A DNA stretch of 64,000 bases from Sabellastarte sp. h YS-2021 (Eukaryota > Annelida > Polychaeta > Sabellida > Sabellidae). The translations under genes and the position numbers were made by a program. This document shows positions 55,152-64,000 of this stretch, piece by piece. Every line of letters begins with the position of its first letter. The stretch's first letter is position 1. The DNA is taken from contig OZ024928.1 of the NCBI GenBank assembly GCA_964017235.1, positions 152,916,881 to 152,980,880 on the forward strand, written 5' to 3'. The notes under the pieces are model-generated. The model was not told where the DNA came from, did not search any database, and saw only the letters and a program-made list of their open reading frames with translations.

Positions 55152-55463
55152 TCACTTATACATTGCATGGGCTGCTTTGACAGACAATATCAACTCTTTT
55201 GTTATTGGTATGTTCTCTGGTATAAAATTCACTGGATGGTGAAATCGTACTGCCTCCGTAAGTGATTGCAAACCAACAATACTTGTTTCCTGAGGGATGC
55301 CCTTCCTTGGTAATATTAGTTCATTGACTTGAAGACCTCTTTCAGATTCTGCATTTGTTTGTGCCAAGACAAGACTTGCTTTGACAACCAGGGGAATTGA
55401 ATGAAAACAGTTTTTCCCCTTTATAGAGAGCTGCTTAAAAACCTTTATTACAATATTCTTCAA
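55152..55463 (-). pseudogene. hAT-like transposase C-terminal remnant
   Basis: A 103-codon minus-strand frame containing NAESERGLQVNELILPRKG and ITKELILSVKAAHAMYK. This resembles the C-terminal dimerisation region of hAT-related proteins, where a short Asn-Ala-x-x-Glu-Arg-Gly box precedes a helical tail. No BED finger or catalytic core is visible upstream (55464-55900), where the sequence is interrupted. The match is by pattern only, so a domesticated relative or another transposase type is possible. Probably dead. Confidence 0.5.
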
Positions 55464-55900
55464 TGTCTTTGATCACTTGTAGATCATCCATATCAGCATC
55501 TGCTTGGAAGGGTTTTCACTCATCCTGATGACTTGATGCATCTATCTGAGGTTGAAGCTTGTGAAATATTGAATGGACAGCCCTGCTGATTCTTTCAGCC
55601 AGGTTGAAAGCAACCTATTACACTCAACAGTGCTATCAAGGAGTAAACTTGCTTCCATGTAAAATGCTATAGCTGCAAAATATGAGTGAATGCTTATACT
55701 AACTTTCATTTTTCTGTCTTCAGTTTTCTAAGAACTTTTCAGGTGTCATCATAAGTGTTGAGTTCACTATCAGAAAGTTGAAGCTTCACATCATTGTATG
55801 CTATATCATCTAATTAACTGCCATATTTGACTTCAAGCGAACTTGCTTTCATGAACCTCTGCAGGACCTTCAGAAGGTTCCATTCAATTCTGACCTTTTC

Positions 55901-56086
55901 ACTTAATCTCTCGCAAGGCAGGCTCTAAGGCACACTACCAGAAACCAATTCAGTAATCATTATTCCATAGACATAGCCAGGTCGACACCAGATAGTTTTA
56001 CTTAATCTCTCATAAGGCAGGCTCTAAGGCACACTACCAGAAAACAATTCAGTAATCATTACTCCATAGACATAGCCAGGTCGACA
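55901..56086. repeat. 99-bp tandem duplication at the LINE 3' end
   Basis: ACTTAATCTCTCGCAAGGCA at 55901 recurs as ACTTAATCTCTCATAAGGCA at 56000, and the following CTCTAAGGCACACTACCAGA...GTCGACA is duplicated too. Spacing is 99 bp. Confidence 0.8.
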
Positions 56087-56861
56087 GTTTTTTTCTGAAA
56101 TAGACAAAGGTTGGGGCAGAGCAAACATTATCAGGTAAATCACTTCAAACTGTGGCTGTATCAAAAGCAAAGCTGTGGCCCAAGTGTTTTTGGATTTATG
56201 TACAGATAGGTAAAATTGAGGAACCTCCAGGAACCTCTTATCTGAACAGTCGTATCTTGTGCCATACCTTCCACAATGAATAGACAAATGAGAACCAAAA
56301 TAGCCCGGATGACCAGTGATGAAACTTATAAGCCATTTTGAAGATACAGTAAAATTGTAATATTCAAATTCAAATATTACAGTTTGTGACAATACTGGCA
56401 AGTGTGTTCTGGATACACTGTAGTTTGCCCACATTGAAAATGGACAGACTTTTGAAGAGAGAATTGCAATAGTCAAGACAACTACTCATCAAGGCATTAG
56501 CCACCAGGATAGCAGCCTCATTTGTGAGACACTGTCAGGCCCAACTGGGATCACACATTTGAATGAAGAGAGTTTTATGAATTTTGTGGACATAATCAGA
56601 GATGGAAAAATTTGCATCAAACCAGTTATTAAGGTTCTTTACAACAACTGCCAGATCTTCAGTGTGCTGTTGGAATGTGTGCATCTTGACATCTAAATTA
56701 ACTGGAGTCCTATGAAATTTTCTCTTCTTATTGCATTGTGCTGGAAAGAGAATGCAGGTCCAAGCAGAATTGGTCAAAATATGTACTATTTTTATTTGAT
56801 GCCACTTTGTCTCCTTCAGCATGGCCATAGAAAAGTGATGTGTAGAAATTAAATCAGACAT
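55990..56861 (-). pseudogene. CR1/L2-like LINE reverse transcriptase, 3' part, broken
   Basis: On the minus strand, one frame from 56861 carries LAVVVKNLNNWFDANFS, which resembles the V-x-N-L-G-V-x-F-D box that follows the catalytic region in CR1/L2/jockey-type reverse transcriptases. About 110 nt further a different frame reads MSSCLDYCNSLFKS and KLQCIQNTLASIV, matching the conserved LDYCNSL and LQ-x-VQN-x-AAR boxes. A third frame (56476-56024) holds RFLEVPQFYLSVHKSK and WATAL, the usual C-terminal thumb segment. The catalytic YxDD is not included. At least two frameshifts make it a pseudogene. It ends near 56000, probably in the 3' UTR. Confidence 0.75.
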
Positions 56862-56869
56862 TACTCTCA

Positions 56870-57335
56870 GTTGGTGACCAGTGCCAGAGAGTAAAATCTA
56901 TTTTTTCTCAACTTGAGCAGTAGGCCTTATGTTCCATCAAAGTGCAAGGTAAATGTCAAATCACACTTGACCAAGTCCACAATACCTTATTTAAACTATA
57001 GGGCCATTTCTTCAGAAATTATATATGAAGCACCTCTCCCCCTGGCCAAGTTTTACAACAACATACACACAATAGCTTAGATCATATTTTCCAAAAGCTG
57101 TTACTCACATTTGTTTAATTAGATGTTTTGAACCATCTACCAGTCAAAATTACATATGATCATCAGATCTTGTAAAATTTATGCTGTAATTTGACAAAAT
57201 AAAGTCATTTTGCATGTCATCAACAAAAATTAGTGTGTTAAAATACATCATCACAACAAATAGGAAAAAATAGGAATTATCCTAAAAAATTGGAAGAAAT
57301 ATGAATCAGTAAAAAAATAGGAAAAAATAGGAAGC
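56870..57335. other. Remnant sequence between the LINE fragment and J
   Basis: No gene was recognised. AATAGGAAAAAATAGGAA words at 57255-57330 mirror similar words at 54618-54700, possibly marking the two edges of one degraded insert. Confidence 0.4.
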
Positions 57336-57339
57336 TGTA

Positions 57340-57985
57340 ACAGTTTAAGGTCACCATAAAGTCAGAATAATCCTTTGGTAAATCTTAATATATATGCCAA
57401 ATATGGTTGAAAAAAGTGAATAACTAAGTGAACTGGAGGGCTAAAACCCCTTTTTTGAGATTAAGGTGACCTTCAGATTGAGGATTCAGGGCTAAAACTT
57501 CGGCATGTGAAAGATTATCAAAAAGTAGCTGAATAAGTTATTCCAACAGATCGCCGAAATCCTGACCATTTTTGAGATACAGACCAAGTACTCATTTTTA
57601 AAAAAAAAGTTTATGAAAATAAAACACCTCCCATTCAGGAGTCTATGGACCGATTGATCAGCTCCCATTCAGAAATCTATGGTCCGATTGATCAGAAAAT
57701 CCTTTCCAACCTGCGGATTAAGGTCTAGAATGTACCTGATAAATTTTACAGCACAAGTGTGTGTGGTTTTTTCCAAAACGCGATGACGGGGTGTTTTTGA
57801 AAAATGCGTAAGGTTACCTTAGGTTACGCTTAAGGTCTCCGCAAAATATCCCAAAAATTTTTCCCGTCCCTATAGTTTTAAAGAAAGATAAGAAGGAAGA
57901 AAAATTTGAAAGCCCAAGAAGTTATTCAAAGGAGACCATAATCTGGCGGCGGCGGCGGTCGAACTTACGTGAAAACAAATAAGCA
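57340..57985 (+). mobile_element. Family J 3' part
   Basis: AAGGTCACCATAAAGTCAGA (57349) continues the J units. A two-copy 32-bp repeat follows at about 57630-57700 (CCCATTCAG.A.TCTATGG.CC, GATTGATCAG). A (GGC)5 run at 57945-57958 lies near the presumed 3' end. No clear terminal hairpin was found. Confidence 0.45.
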
Positions 57986-58199
57986 CCCCTAACGGGCCGC
58001 TTGATTATGATTTGCATGTTTTCGATATTGTTCAACCATACCAAAGTGACCTCGTACATTTGTGAGAACATTTAAGTCCCTTCCCATTTTAATATTTGTT
58101 TTGTATGGTCAAATTATGGTTTGAATGTTTTGAATATTACTCATACCTACAGATGTGGCAATACATGCTTGGGTGTGGTGTTGGGGTAAAACCTGTGGT

Positions 58200-58730
58200 T
58201 CACAATATTTCATAGGTCAAGGTCACTACAGCAAGGTCAAAGGTCAAATCAAGGTCACACCATGACGTTGCACACCTACACCCCTTAACCAATGTCCCTA
58301 CCACGTATCAATTTCCTACACCTTACGGTTTCCGAGATATAGCCCGGACAAGATTTTATAGGTCAAGGTCACTAAAGTAAGGCGAAAGGTCAAATCAAGG
58401 TCACACCATGATATTGCATACCTACACCCCCTAACCAATGTCCCTACTAAGTATCAACTTTCTACACCTTACGGTTTCAGAGATATAGCCCGGATAAGAT
58501 TTTCAAACTCAAGGTCACTACGGCAAGGTCAAAGGTCAAATCAAGGTCACACCATGACATTGCACACCTACACCCCCTAACCAATGTCCCTACCAAGTAT
58601 CAACTTCCTACACCTTACAGTTTCTGAGATACAGGCCAGACAAACTTTTCCCGCCGCCCGTCTGACCGCCCATCCGGACTCAATGGGTGAAAACAATACC
58701 CGGACAGCCCTTAATGGCTGTGGGGTAAAA
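58200..58730 (+). mobile_element. Family D copy 2, 3' half
   Basis: About three and a half D units with AGGTCAAAGGTCA at 58234 and 58526. Then GGACTCAATGGGTGAAAACA and a well-kept 3' hairpin, TACCC..ACAGCC CTTAAT GGCTGT.GGGTA (58697-58727). Its right arm, GGCTGTGGGGTA, is the exact complement of the D 5' motif at 17155-17166. The 5' end is missing. Confidence 0.72.
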
Positions 58731-58739
58731 AGTACAAAA

Positions 58740-59505
58740 TAAACCACAAATTTCAGGGTAATTAGCAAATAATGTCTTACTTTTATATTTTAACATAAAA
58801 ACAGATAAAATGCTTTAATCTGATGCCTTTTTAGGTCTTAACTCAAAATGTTAACAAGTCATACAATCGCATAAAACCCCTAGGAAGAACACAGTTATCT
58901 GGTTCAACAATATTACCACTAGTGCTTTGGTAGCCTAATAATCAGTTACTACAGACAATTGTTTCAGCTTTAACAATTATGGTGCAATACACAGAGAATC
59001 CTAAAGTATAAGTGCTCCTTGCTATGTTGAGGTCATATGACCTTGAAGGCCTTTGAGTTATAGTGTCAGAAAGCAAGTCTTTGAGGGGGCCACATGATGA
59101 GCTTATACCCAAAATATCCCTGACTTTTGTCCTGGGATATGATGAAAACATGTTTTAAACAGGGTACATTCACAAGAATCAGTCAACAGAACCACTACAA
59201 GTGGAACTCACACGTGAAAGCAGATTTCAATATAGTACAAAAATATGAAAGTCAGCAGTAATAAAAACCAATGCTTGTGATTCTGGTTCAATGTTCTGGT
59301 TCTAATCAACTTATAACTTCTGAGTTGAGCAAAACATAGAACAGACGCCAAATTTGAATATACATGGATAAGAATAAAGTTCAGTAGATCGTAGTAGGTC
59401 ATAAAGACTTTATAGTTAAACCGTATGAGTTGCACATACTATACATATGTTAAAGTGTTACTGAAAGGACTGTTTCATTAGAAAATGTAATGTCTTTTTA
59501 CTTAC
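58740..59505. other. Intron sequence, nothing recognised
   Basis: Sequence just downstream (on the minus strand) of the 59506-59555 exon. A 59208-59435 minus frame has no domain. No repeats identified. Confidence 0.45.
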
Positions 59506-59555
59506 CAATTGGAATCACTTTTCCATGATTCTTGTCTGCCCAGCCTGCATAATAC
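59506..59555 (-). CDS. Aldehyde dehydrogenase (class 1/2) internal exon
   Basis: A 50-bp minus-strand exon. The acceptor is TTTTTCCCCCACACAG and the donor GTAAGT. After one base completing the previous codon it encodes YYAGWADKNHGKVIPI, the conserved YxAGWADK-x-G-x-x-IPI segment of ALDH1/ALDH2-type enzymes, and leaves one base (G) that joins the 16522-16583 exon in phase. Order, phase and family continuity all support one gene on the minus strand with an intron of 42,922 bp between these exons. Earlier exons, expected at higher coordinates, were not found up to 64000. The plus-strand frame that overlaps here (59525-59824) is a shadow. Confidence 0.87.
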
Positions 59556-59819
59556 CTGTGTGGGGGAAAAATAGGAAAATGGCCAAGGGCGAGTTTTTAC
59601 CTATTTCTGAACATGTGACAGTGACAGATGCTGTGTTTTATCACTTTATAAAACCAATATTTGTTATCTGTTCTGTATGCAGCAATATATTATACCACTT
59701 AAAAAATAGATCAAACATATTGATCATTACTAAATGTACTTCTTACATTACTTTATCCACCACATGTCCTTTTGTTTTCTCTTTTCATGTGTATTATCAT
59801 TTTCATCCTGTATATGTAA

Positions 59820-59940
59820 TCTAATAATCTAATGTGGACTTTTATAGCACTTAATCTCCACTGTTTGATAGACTCCAAGGCACAACTTTTCATAAAACCT
59901 ACTAAATAGTCTTAGGTCCACTGACAGAGCCATGTCATAC
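59820..59940 (-). mobile_element. SINE/LINE 3' tail, minus strand
   Basis: On the minus strand: GTGCCTTGGAGTCTATCAAA, GTGGAGATTAAGTGCTATAA and AAGTCCACATTAGATTATTA. The same end is inserted at 28556-28611. The stretch up to AGATTAAGT also resembles the 3' end of the LINE fragment at 55901-56040. Confidence 0.5.
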
Positions 59941-60325
59941 CTAAAGTGACAGAGGGGTGGCGAGGTGGCTATGACAGACATTTTGCAAACAGGTCAGTTT
60001 ACATAAGTAACAGGTTATATATATTGATATTTTGGAGATGTCAGAAGAACAAAACTGGTAGGGATAAGATAAAAACAAAGAAAGATGAGACTAAAAAAGC
60101 CAATAAACATATACACCCATTATTGTAAACTTTAATTTACTGGAAATGTTACAATATGAACTGCTACAATGTAACAAGTACTAGCACTTAGTATGTGATC
60201 TATGAATCTGGAATATTTCCCCTCAAGCTAGTCATTAAGAGTTTTCCTGTAGTAATATATTATCAACATTTTTTTTAATTCTAAAACTAACACACTTGTG
60301 AACAATGTCTATAAACCTTTGGAAA
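59941..60325. other. Intron sequence, nothing recognised
   Basis: No repeat family or gene recognised between the tail fragment and the Harbinger element. Confidence 0.4.
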
Positions 60326-60436
60326 ACTTAATAGGGGTGTTCCACTGGAGCCGACCCTATTACCGAGTCTACGACTCTATGGTCTGTTGCAAAAGTTGGG
60401 GGTTGGGGATGCAAATCCAGAAAAAGCAAAAAATGT

Positions 60437-60900
60437 TTGGTCGGTTTCATCCCCCGAAAGGACATACTTGACCTGCTAGCCCTGGTTGACGCAGGATACA
60501 GATTCCTCTGGGTAGATGTTGGGTCAAGTGGATCTTCATCAGATGTACAGATTTTCAACAGAAGCGATTTGAGGGGGATCGAGGATGGCACCTTTGGGCT
60601 TCGGCCATCTGAACCACTGGGGGAGGGAGGGCCAAATTTGCACTGTCTCTTCTGGGTGGCGACGCCTTTGCCTTGATACCATAAATGATGAAACCCTGTA
60701 GCAGAAGACAACTCACGAGGGAAGAAAGAATAGCCAACTACAGGAGCACGTGTTTGGAATATTAGTGAGCAGATTCAGGGTACCACTGCGCACCATGGAG
60801 CAAAAGCCATTGTTTTTACATGTGTGGTGTTGCACAACATGCTGAGGACACAGCAGGGAGGAGCAGAGGTCTGGCCTGTTGGTCGTCAACAACTATGAAG
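60437..60900 (+). pseudogene. Harbinger transposase, C-terminal part, broken
   Basis: The plus-strand frame starts GFIPRKDILDLLALVDAG and continues YRFLWVDVGSSGSSSDVQIF, the region around the second catalytic Asp (S-D) of DDE_Tnp_4-type nucleases. After a stop near 60676, the sequence in the same region reads MMKPCSRRQLTREERIANYR, the conserved 'kPy..r.Lt..eR.fNYR' block that leads to the third catalytic residue, and later relics of the cysteine/LHN segment (60780-60850). The N-terminal helix-turn-helix and the first Asp (I-D-G-T-H) are absent. It cannot be functional. Confidence 0.75.
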
Positions 60901-60999
60901 GAAGTCGATTACCCTCTGGTTTGCTGCTCTCCTCCGGTTGCCACTTGGCTCTGCTGAGCGGGTTGGGTGACCTGGCCTGCTGGCATCTGAGTCTCTTGA

Positions 61000-62045
61000 A
61001 TGGTTAAGATATATTCCCTTGCAGCTGGTGCTGGTTGCTGTGGCTGTTGAAATGTCTGTGGCACAAATGCTGAAGTTGCACTTGAGCTCCAAGAAAGTGT
61101 CTGTTGCTGTGGTTACTTGGGCTGATGGCTCCTTTCATCTGCCCTGCTCTGGATGCCACTTAGAAGTTTCATAGCCTCATTTCTGAATGTTTGAAAGTCT
61201 CTATCCCATAAGGCCTCCACCTCAGATGCCAGGTAGTTGCAGAAGGCTGTTCTTCTTGTCTCCTGCCTTGGCCCTAAAAATGCTGACAGCATGGTTTTCA
61301 TCTGTGCAAATTGGTCCATGACTTGCTGGTTGACCGATGAACGCCTGAAAACTGCACTGGGTCTTATAACTGAAGGCTGTATTGTGGTGTCTGACATGGT
61401 AATCTCCATACTATCAGTGTCGGTTAAACATCTGGAGATGTCGTGTGCTGAGGCAGCGGATGCACTTGCTCCTCAGGTCAGGGACTTGAAGCCTTCAGAT
61501 TTGCTGAGTCTCTTGTGTCTGATGTGCATCTTCAAGAAGTTAAATTTATCCTGAATCCACTTCTGCCTCTCTGTCATTTCTTTTGGAGCCTGACCAGATT
61601 TTAGACTGTGTGAGCTTGCCATAACAAGTCCCTTGAGATTTTGAACCAAGTCTTGCACACTTTAACAGACAGCTTGTGAATGTTGGCGAACCTCTTCCAA
61701 AGACATTCCTTCCTGGCTTTGTCCTTAAAATGTTCATTAGTCTTGTCGTAAAACTCCTCTTTGTCTTTCACAAAGTCCACAATTGCCTCCTCATCTGAGT
61801 TTGTCAGGTAGATGTTTGTCATGTGCCCCTTCTTGTGCCTTGAATGCGATTGAGATGTGCCCGCCTCTCCTCCAGCCTCTGTTCCTCCATTTTTGTGTCA
61901 CTTTTATCTGTCCATGCATGCTTTTCAGCCACTCCCTCTTCTGCTGAGTAGTTCCATCCCTCCTGGCTTCCCCCCTCTGTTTCTGAGCCTCTTCCTCCCT
62001 TTTTCTTGTCTCCCTCTCCTCCCTCTTCCGGTGTATATCTGCCAT
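61000..62045 (-). pseudogene. MADF/Myb-SANT-like Harbinger accessory protein, frameshifted
   Basis: Minus-strand pieces in consecutive order: a charged N terminus (62045-61830, MADIHRKREERETRKREEEA); a MADF-like domain (61822-61640: TNSDEEAIVDFVKDKEEFYD, LWKRFANIHKLSVKVCKTWF); a middle linker (61658-61473: KEMTERQKWIQDKFNFLKMH); and a C-terminal segment (61409-61113: FCNYLASEVEALWDRDFQTF, MKLLSGIQSRADER) like the tail of other MADF proteins. Frame changes between the pieces show decay. By family knowledge such proteins bind the TIRs and bring the transposase into the nucleus. Confidence 0.7.
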
Positions 62046-62862
62046 CGTATCCCCAAACTTAAACTCTATAGGTGTGTCTGCCCTTCTTAGGATATATTTT
62101 TCTTTTCAAAAGCAGCATTTGTAAAAAAACAAAATCAAAATCACAAGTCAGCCCAACTTGTATCTCAACACTAAATCTTAGTTAATTAAAAAAAAACCAA
62201 CAAAATCCTATATATAAACACTGCCAGATGTAATCCGTGAATTACCAGATTCCAAATGATGCATTTCGCAAACAGATTTCATAACCGACAAGCTGTGGGT
62301 CGGTAAAATGAGACTGGCATGTCCTACACACTTCCTGGCTTGTCTGTTGCTGTAACCACCTTGTCGGCTTCTGTTTATGGCTTGTCATGATGTGTTCCCC
62401 CCTTGTCCTGCTGAGATGTTACCGACTGTACGGCTCAAGATTTGGGAACTTCTCATCTTGTTGGGAAGTGACCAAGTCAGGTAATGTTAACGATAGGCTG
62501 GTTTCCTTTCAAGTATGGTCGGTTTGCATGTACAGCCTGTTGGGAGGTGGTGTCCTGGTACTTAACCACGACGGGCCGGGAGGTTCTTCCAGACAGGACG
62601 GTTATAGTACAGGATAAGACGGGCAGTATGACTGACAAGCCGTAGAGATCCACGACAGGACGATTTCCACATGGGCGGAGCCAAGGTCCAGATGCAGAGT
62701 CATGGTGGGTCTGTGAAATATCAAAAATGTTTGATATTTTGCCGATCCACGAACAAGCTAGGAAACTACAACCGATCCTAACTGACTTTGTAAACATTGC
62801 TCCCAACCCTCAAACCATAGCTAGTTACCGATAAGTCGGCTCCAGTAGAACATCCCCATTAA

Positions 62863-63272
62863 CTAGAGGATCGCTCGCAAAAAAAAAAGATAATGTTTTT
62901 GCATAGCAAAAACAAAGCGTCCCGAAAAGGATATAAAGGTGAGTGCTAAAGTATTAAGAAAATGCTTCGTTTCTAGCCTTATACTGTTGTGGCAACCAAA
63001 GTCAGCGCAGTCTGCTCTATCTAGCACGGTTTTCAAGATAGAAGCATTTTTGTGTTTTGCAAAAAATAAAAAAATTTAAAATGTCCGCTATATTTGGCGA
63101 GACAAAAATATTTTGAAAATTGGCATGGCTACTCAGCAGAGATACCCAGCAGGTCCAAAATTTTGTTAAGTTCACTCCATATAGCACGGTTTTCGAGATA
63201 TAAGCATTTTTGTGTTTTGCAAAAACTTTGAAAATTCAAAATGGCCACCATTTTTGGGGAGACAAAAATTTT
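62863..63272 (+). mobile_element. Family H 5' end with two C-like units
   Basis: The hairpin GTTTTTGC ATA GCAAAAAC (62895-62913) is followed by AAAGCGTCCC. Then come two diverged relatives of the 169-bp unit (CTCTATCTAGCACGGTTTTC, TTTTGTGTTTTGCAAAAA, AAAATGGCCACCATTTTT). It starts one base after the Harbinger target duplication. The H hairpin also appears, mutated, at 11785 and 32575. Confidence 0.55.
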
Positions 63273-63274
63273 TG

Positions 63275-64000
63275 TCAAGACCACTGCCGTGGTGTGTATC
63301 TCCCGCCGAGCATTAAAGCAGAAGAAATAGCTTTTCCGAGATATTCACAATTTTTCATTTTCGTGTGTGAAAGGTCTTCCAAAAGTAGGTGAATGAGTTA
63401 TTTGACAAAAATTGGCTATCTGCAATACTATTAAGAGATAATTCACATTTACTCATTTTGAGTAGGTGAATAATTATCTATGGGTCTGAAACTTCACCAA
63501 GTGAAAGCTCTCCCAAAAGTAGGTGAATGAGTTATTTGAGAAAAATTGGCTATCTGCAATACTTTGGAGATAATTCGCATTTACTCATTTTGAGTAGGTG
63601 AGTAATTAGCTATGGGTCTGAAACTTCACCATGTGAAAGCTCTCCCACAAGTAGATGAATGAGTATTTGATAAAAATTGGGTATCCGCAATACTTTTACA
63701 GATAATTAGCATTTACTCATTTTGAGTAGGTGAATAAATAGCTATGGGTCTGAAACTTCACAGAGTGAAAGCTCTCCCAAAAGTAGGTGAATGAGTTATT
63801 TGAGAAAAATTGGCTATCTGCAATACTTTTAGAGATAATTCGCATTTACTCATTTTGAGTAGGTGAGTAATTTGCTATGGGTCTGAAACTTCACCAAGTG
63901 AAAGCTCTCCCAAAAGTAGGTGAATGAGTTATTTGAGAAGAATTGGCTATCTGCAATACTTTTAGAGATAACTCGCATTTACTCATTTTGAGTAGGTGAG
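63275..64000 (+). mobile_element. Family A copy 2, 5' end and array, runs off the window
   Basis: CAAGACCACTGCCGTGGTGT, then ATCTCCCGCC (63299-63308), reproduces the A 5' hairpin and motif T. From 63385 the 133-bp units begin and continue to the last base, with small indels not seen in copy 1. The 3' end is outside the window. Confidence 0.78.

Larger units (their letters stand above)
60332..62859. mobile_element. PIF/Harbinger DNA transposon, degenerate, both ends present
   Basis: The 24-25-bp terminal inverted repeats match closely: left TAGGGGTGTTCCACTGGAGC (60332-60355, ending CGAC) and right GTCGGCTCCAGTAGAACATC...CCCAT (62835-62859). They are flanked by TAA at 60329-60331 and 62860-62862, the 3-bp T-A-rich duplication typical of PIF/Harbinger. 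Inside are a truncated transposase on the plus strand and a MADF/Myb-like gene on the minus strand, converging, the usual two-gene content of this superfamily. The transposase lacks its N-terminal half, so an internal deletion lies just inside the left TIR. Confidence 0.82.

Noticed and set aside
56024..56476. 150-codon minus-strand frame as an independent membrane or secreted protein
   Set aside because: It contains the C-terminal segment of the LINE reverse transcriptase in part of its length, and the rest is other frames of the same pseudogene.
60328..60711. 127-codon minus-strand frame opposite the Harbinger transposase
   Set aside because: It is antisense to a recognisable transposase segment and has a low-complexity Pro/Ser composition. 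It is a shadow.

Overview
The window is eukaryotic, AT-rich and almost free of host coding sequence. It is best read as the inside of one very large intron of an animal gene. Two short exons on the minus strand, 59506-59555 and 16522-16583, each have canonical AG/GTAAGT borders. They join in phase into a stretch typical of class 1/2 aldehyde dehydrogenases (ALDH1A/ALDH2 type). About 42.9 kb of mobile DNA lies between them. Repeat content (tRNA-derived SINEs ending in GCGACGTAAAACCCC, a DIRS/Ngaro-type retrotransposon, tandem-core elements like bivalve 'pearl'/Helentron-derived elements) suggests a marine invertebrate, most likely a mollusc. That host call is inference.

Most of the DNA belongs to at least five families of non-autonomous elements with one shared plan: a small 5' hairpin, a family-specific 10-12 nt motif T, a body of tandem units (133, 147, 154, 169 or 146 bp), and a 3' hairpin whose stem is T against its own reverse complement. 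They are named here A (2202-5112; 63275-end), B (12677; 24663-29960 as three head-to-tail copies; 32061; 39139-47770), C (5817-11443; 3' end again at 52076-52107), D (17130-18360; 58200-58730) and E (19745-22785; 22788-30085; 34497-34910), with related F, G, H and J fragments. Several are nested: the B trio sits inside an E copy, a hAT MITE inside a G copy, and an LTR-element derivative plus a 5.9-kb tyrosine-recombinase retrotransposon inside one B array.

The one intact protein-coding locus is the tyrosine-recombinase retrotransposon at about 40931-46857: a zinc-binding Gag, an orphan ORF, RT-RNase H and a tyrosine recombinase. Gag and the next frame are joined by a textbook -1 frameshift signal (A AAA AAC, 6-nt spacer, perfect 9-bp stem with a GTAA loop). 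Gag packages the RNA, RT-RNase H copies it, and the recombinase would insert the circular product.

From about 54 to 63 kb lie decayed elements: a hAT-like C terminus, a CR1/L2-like LINE reverse transcriptase, and a PIF/Harbinger element with both TIRs, a TAA duplication, half a transposase and a broken MADF/Myb-like partner gene. Long spacers at 15-16.5, 33.4-36.9, 52-54 and 58.7-60.3 kb show no gene and look like unique intron sequence.
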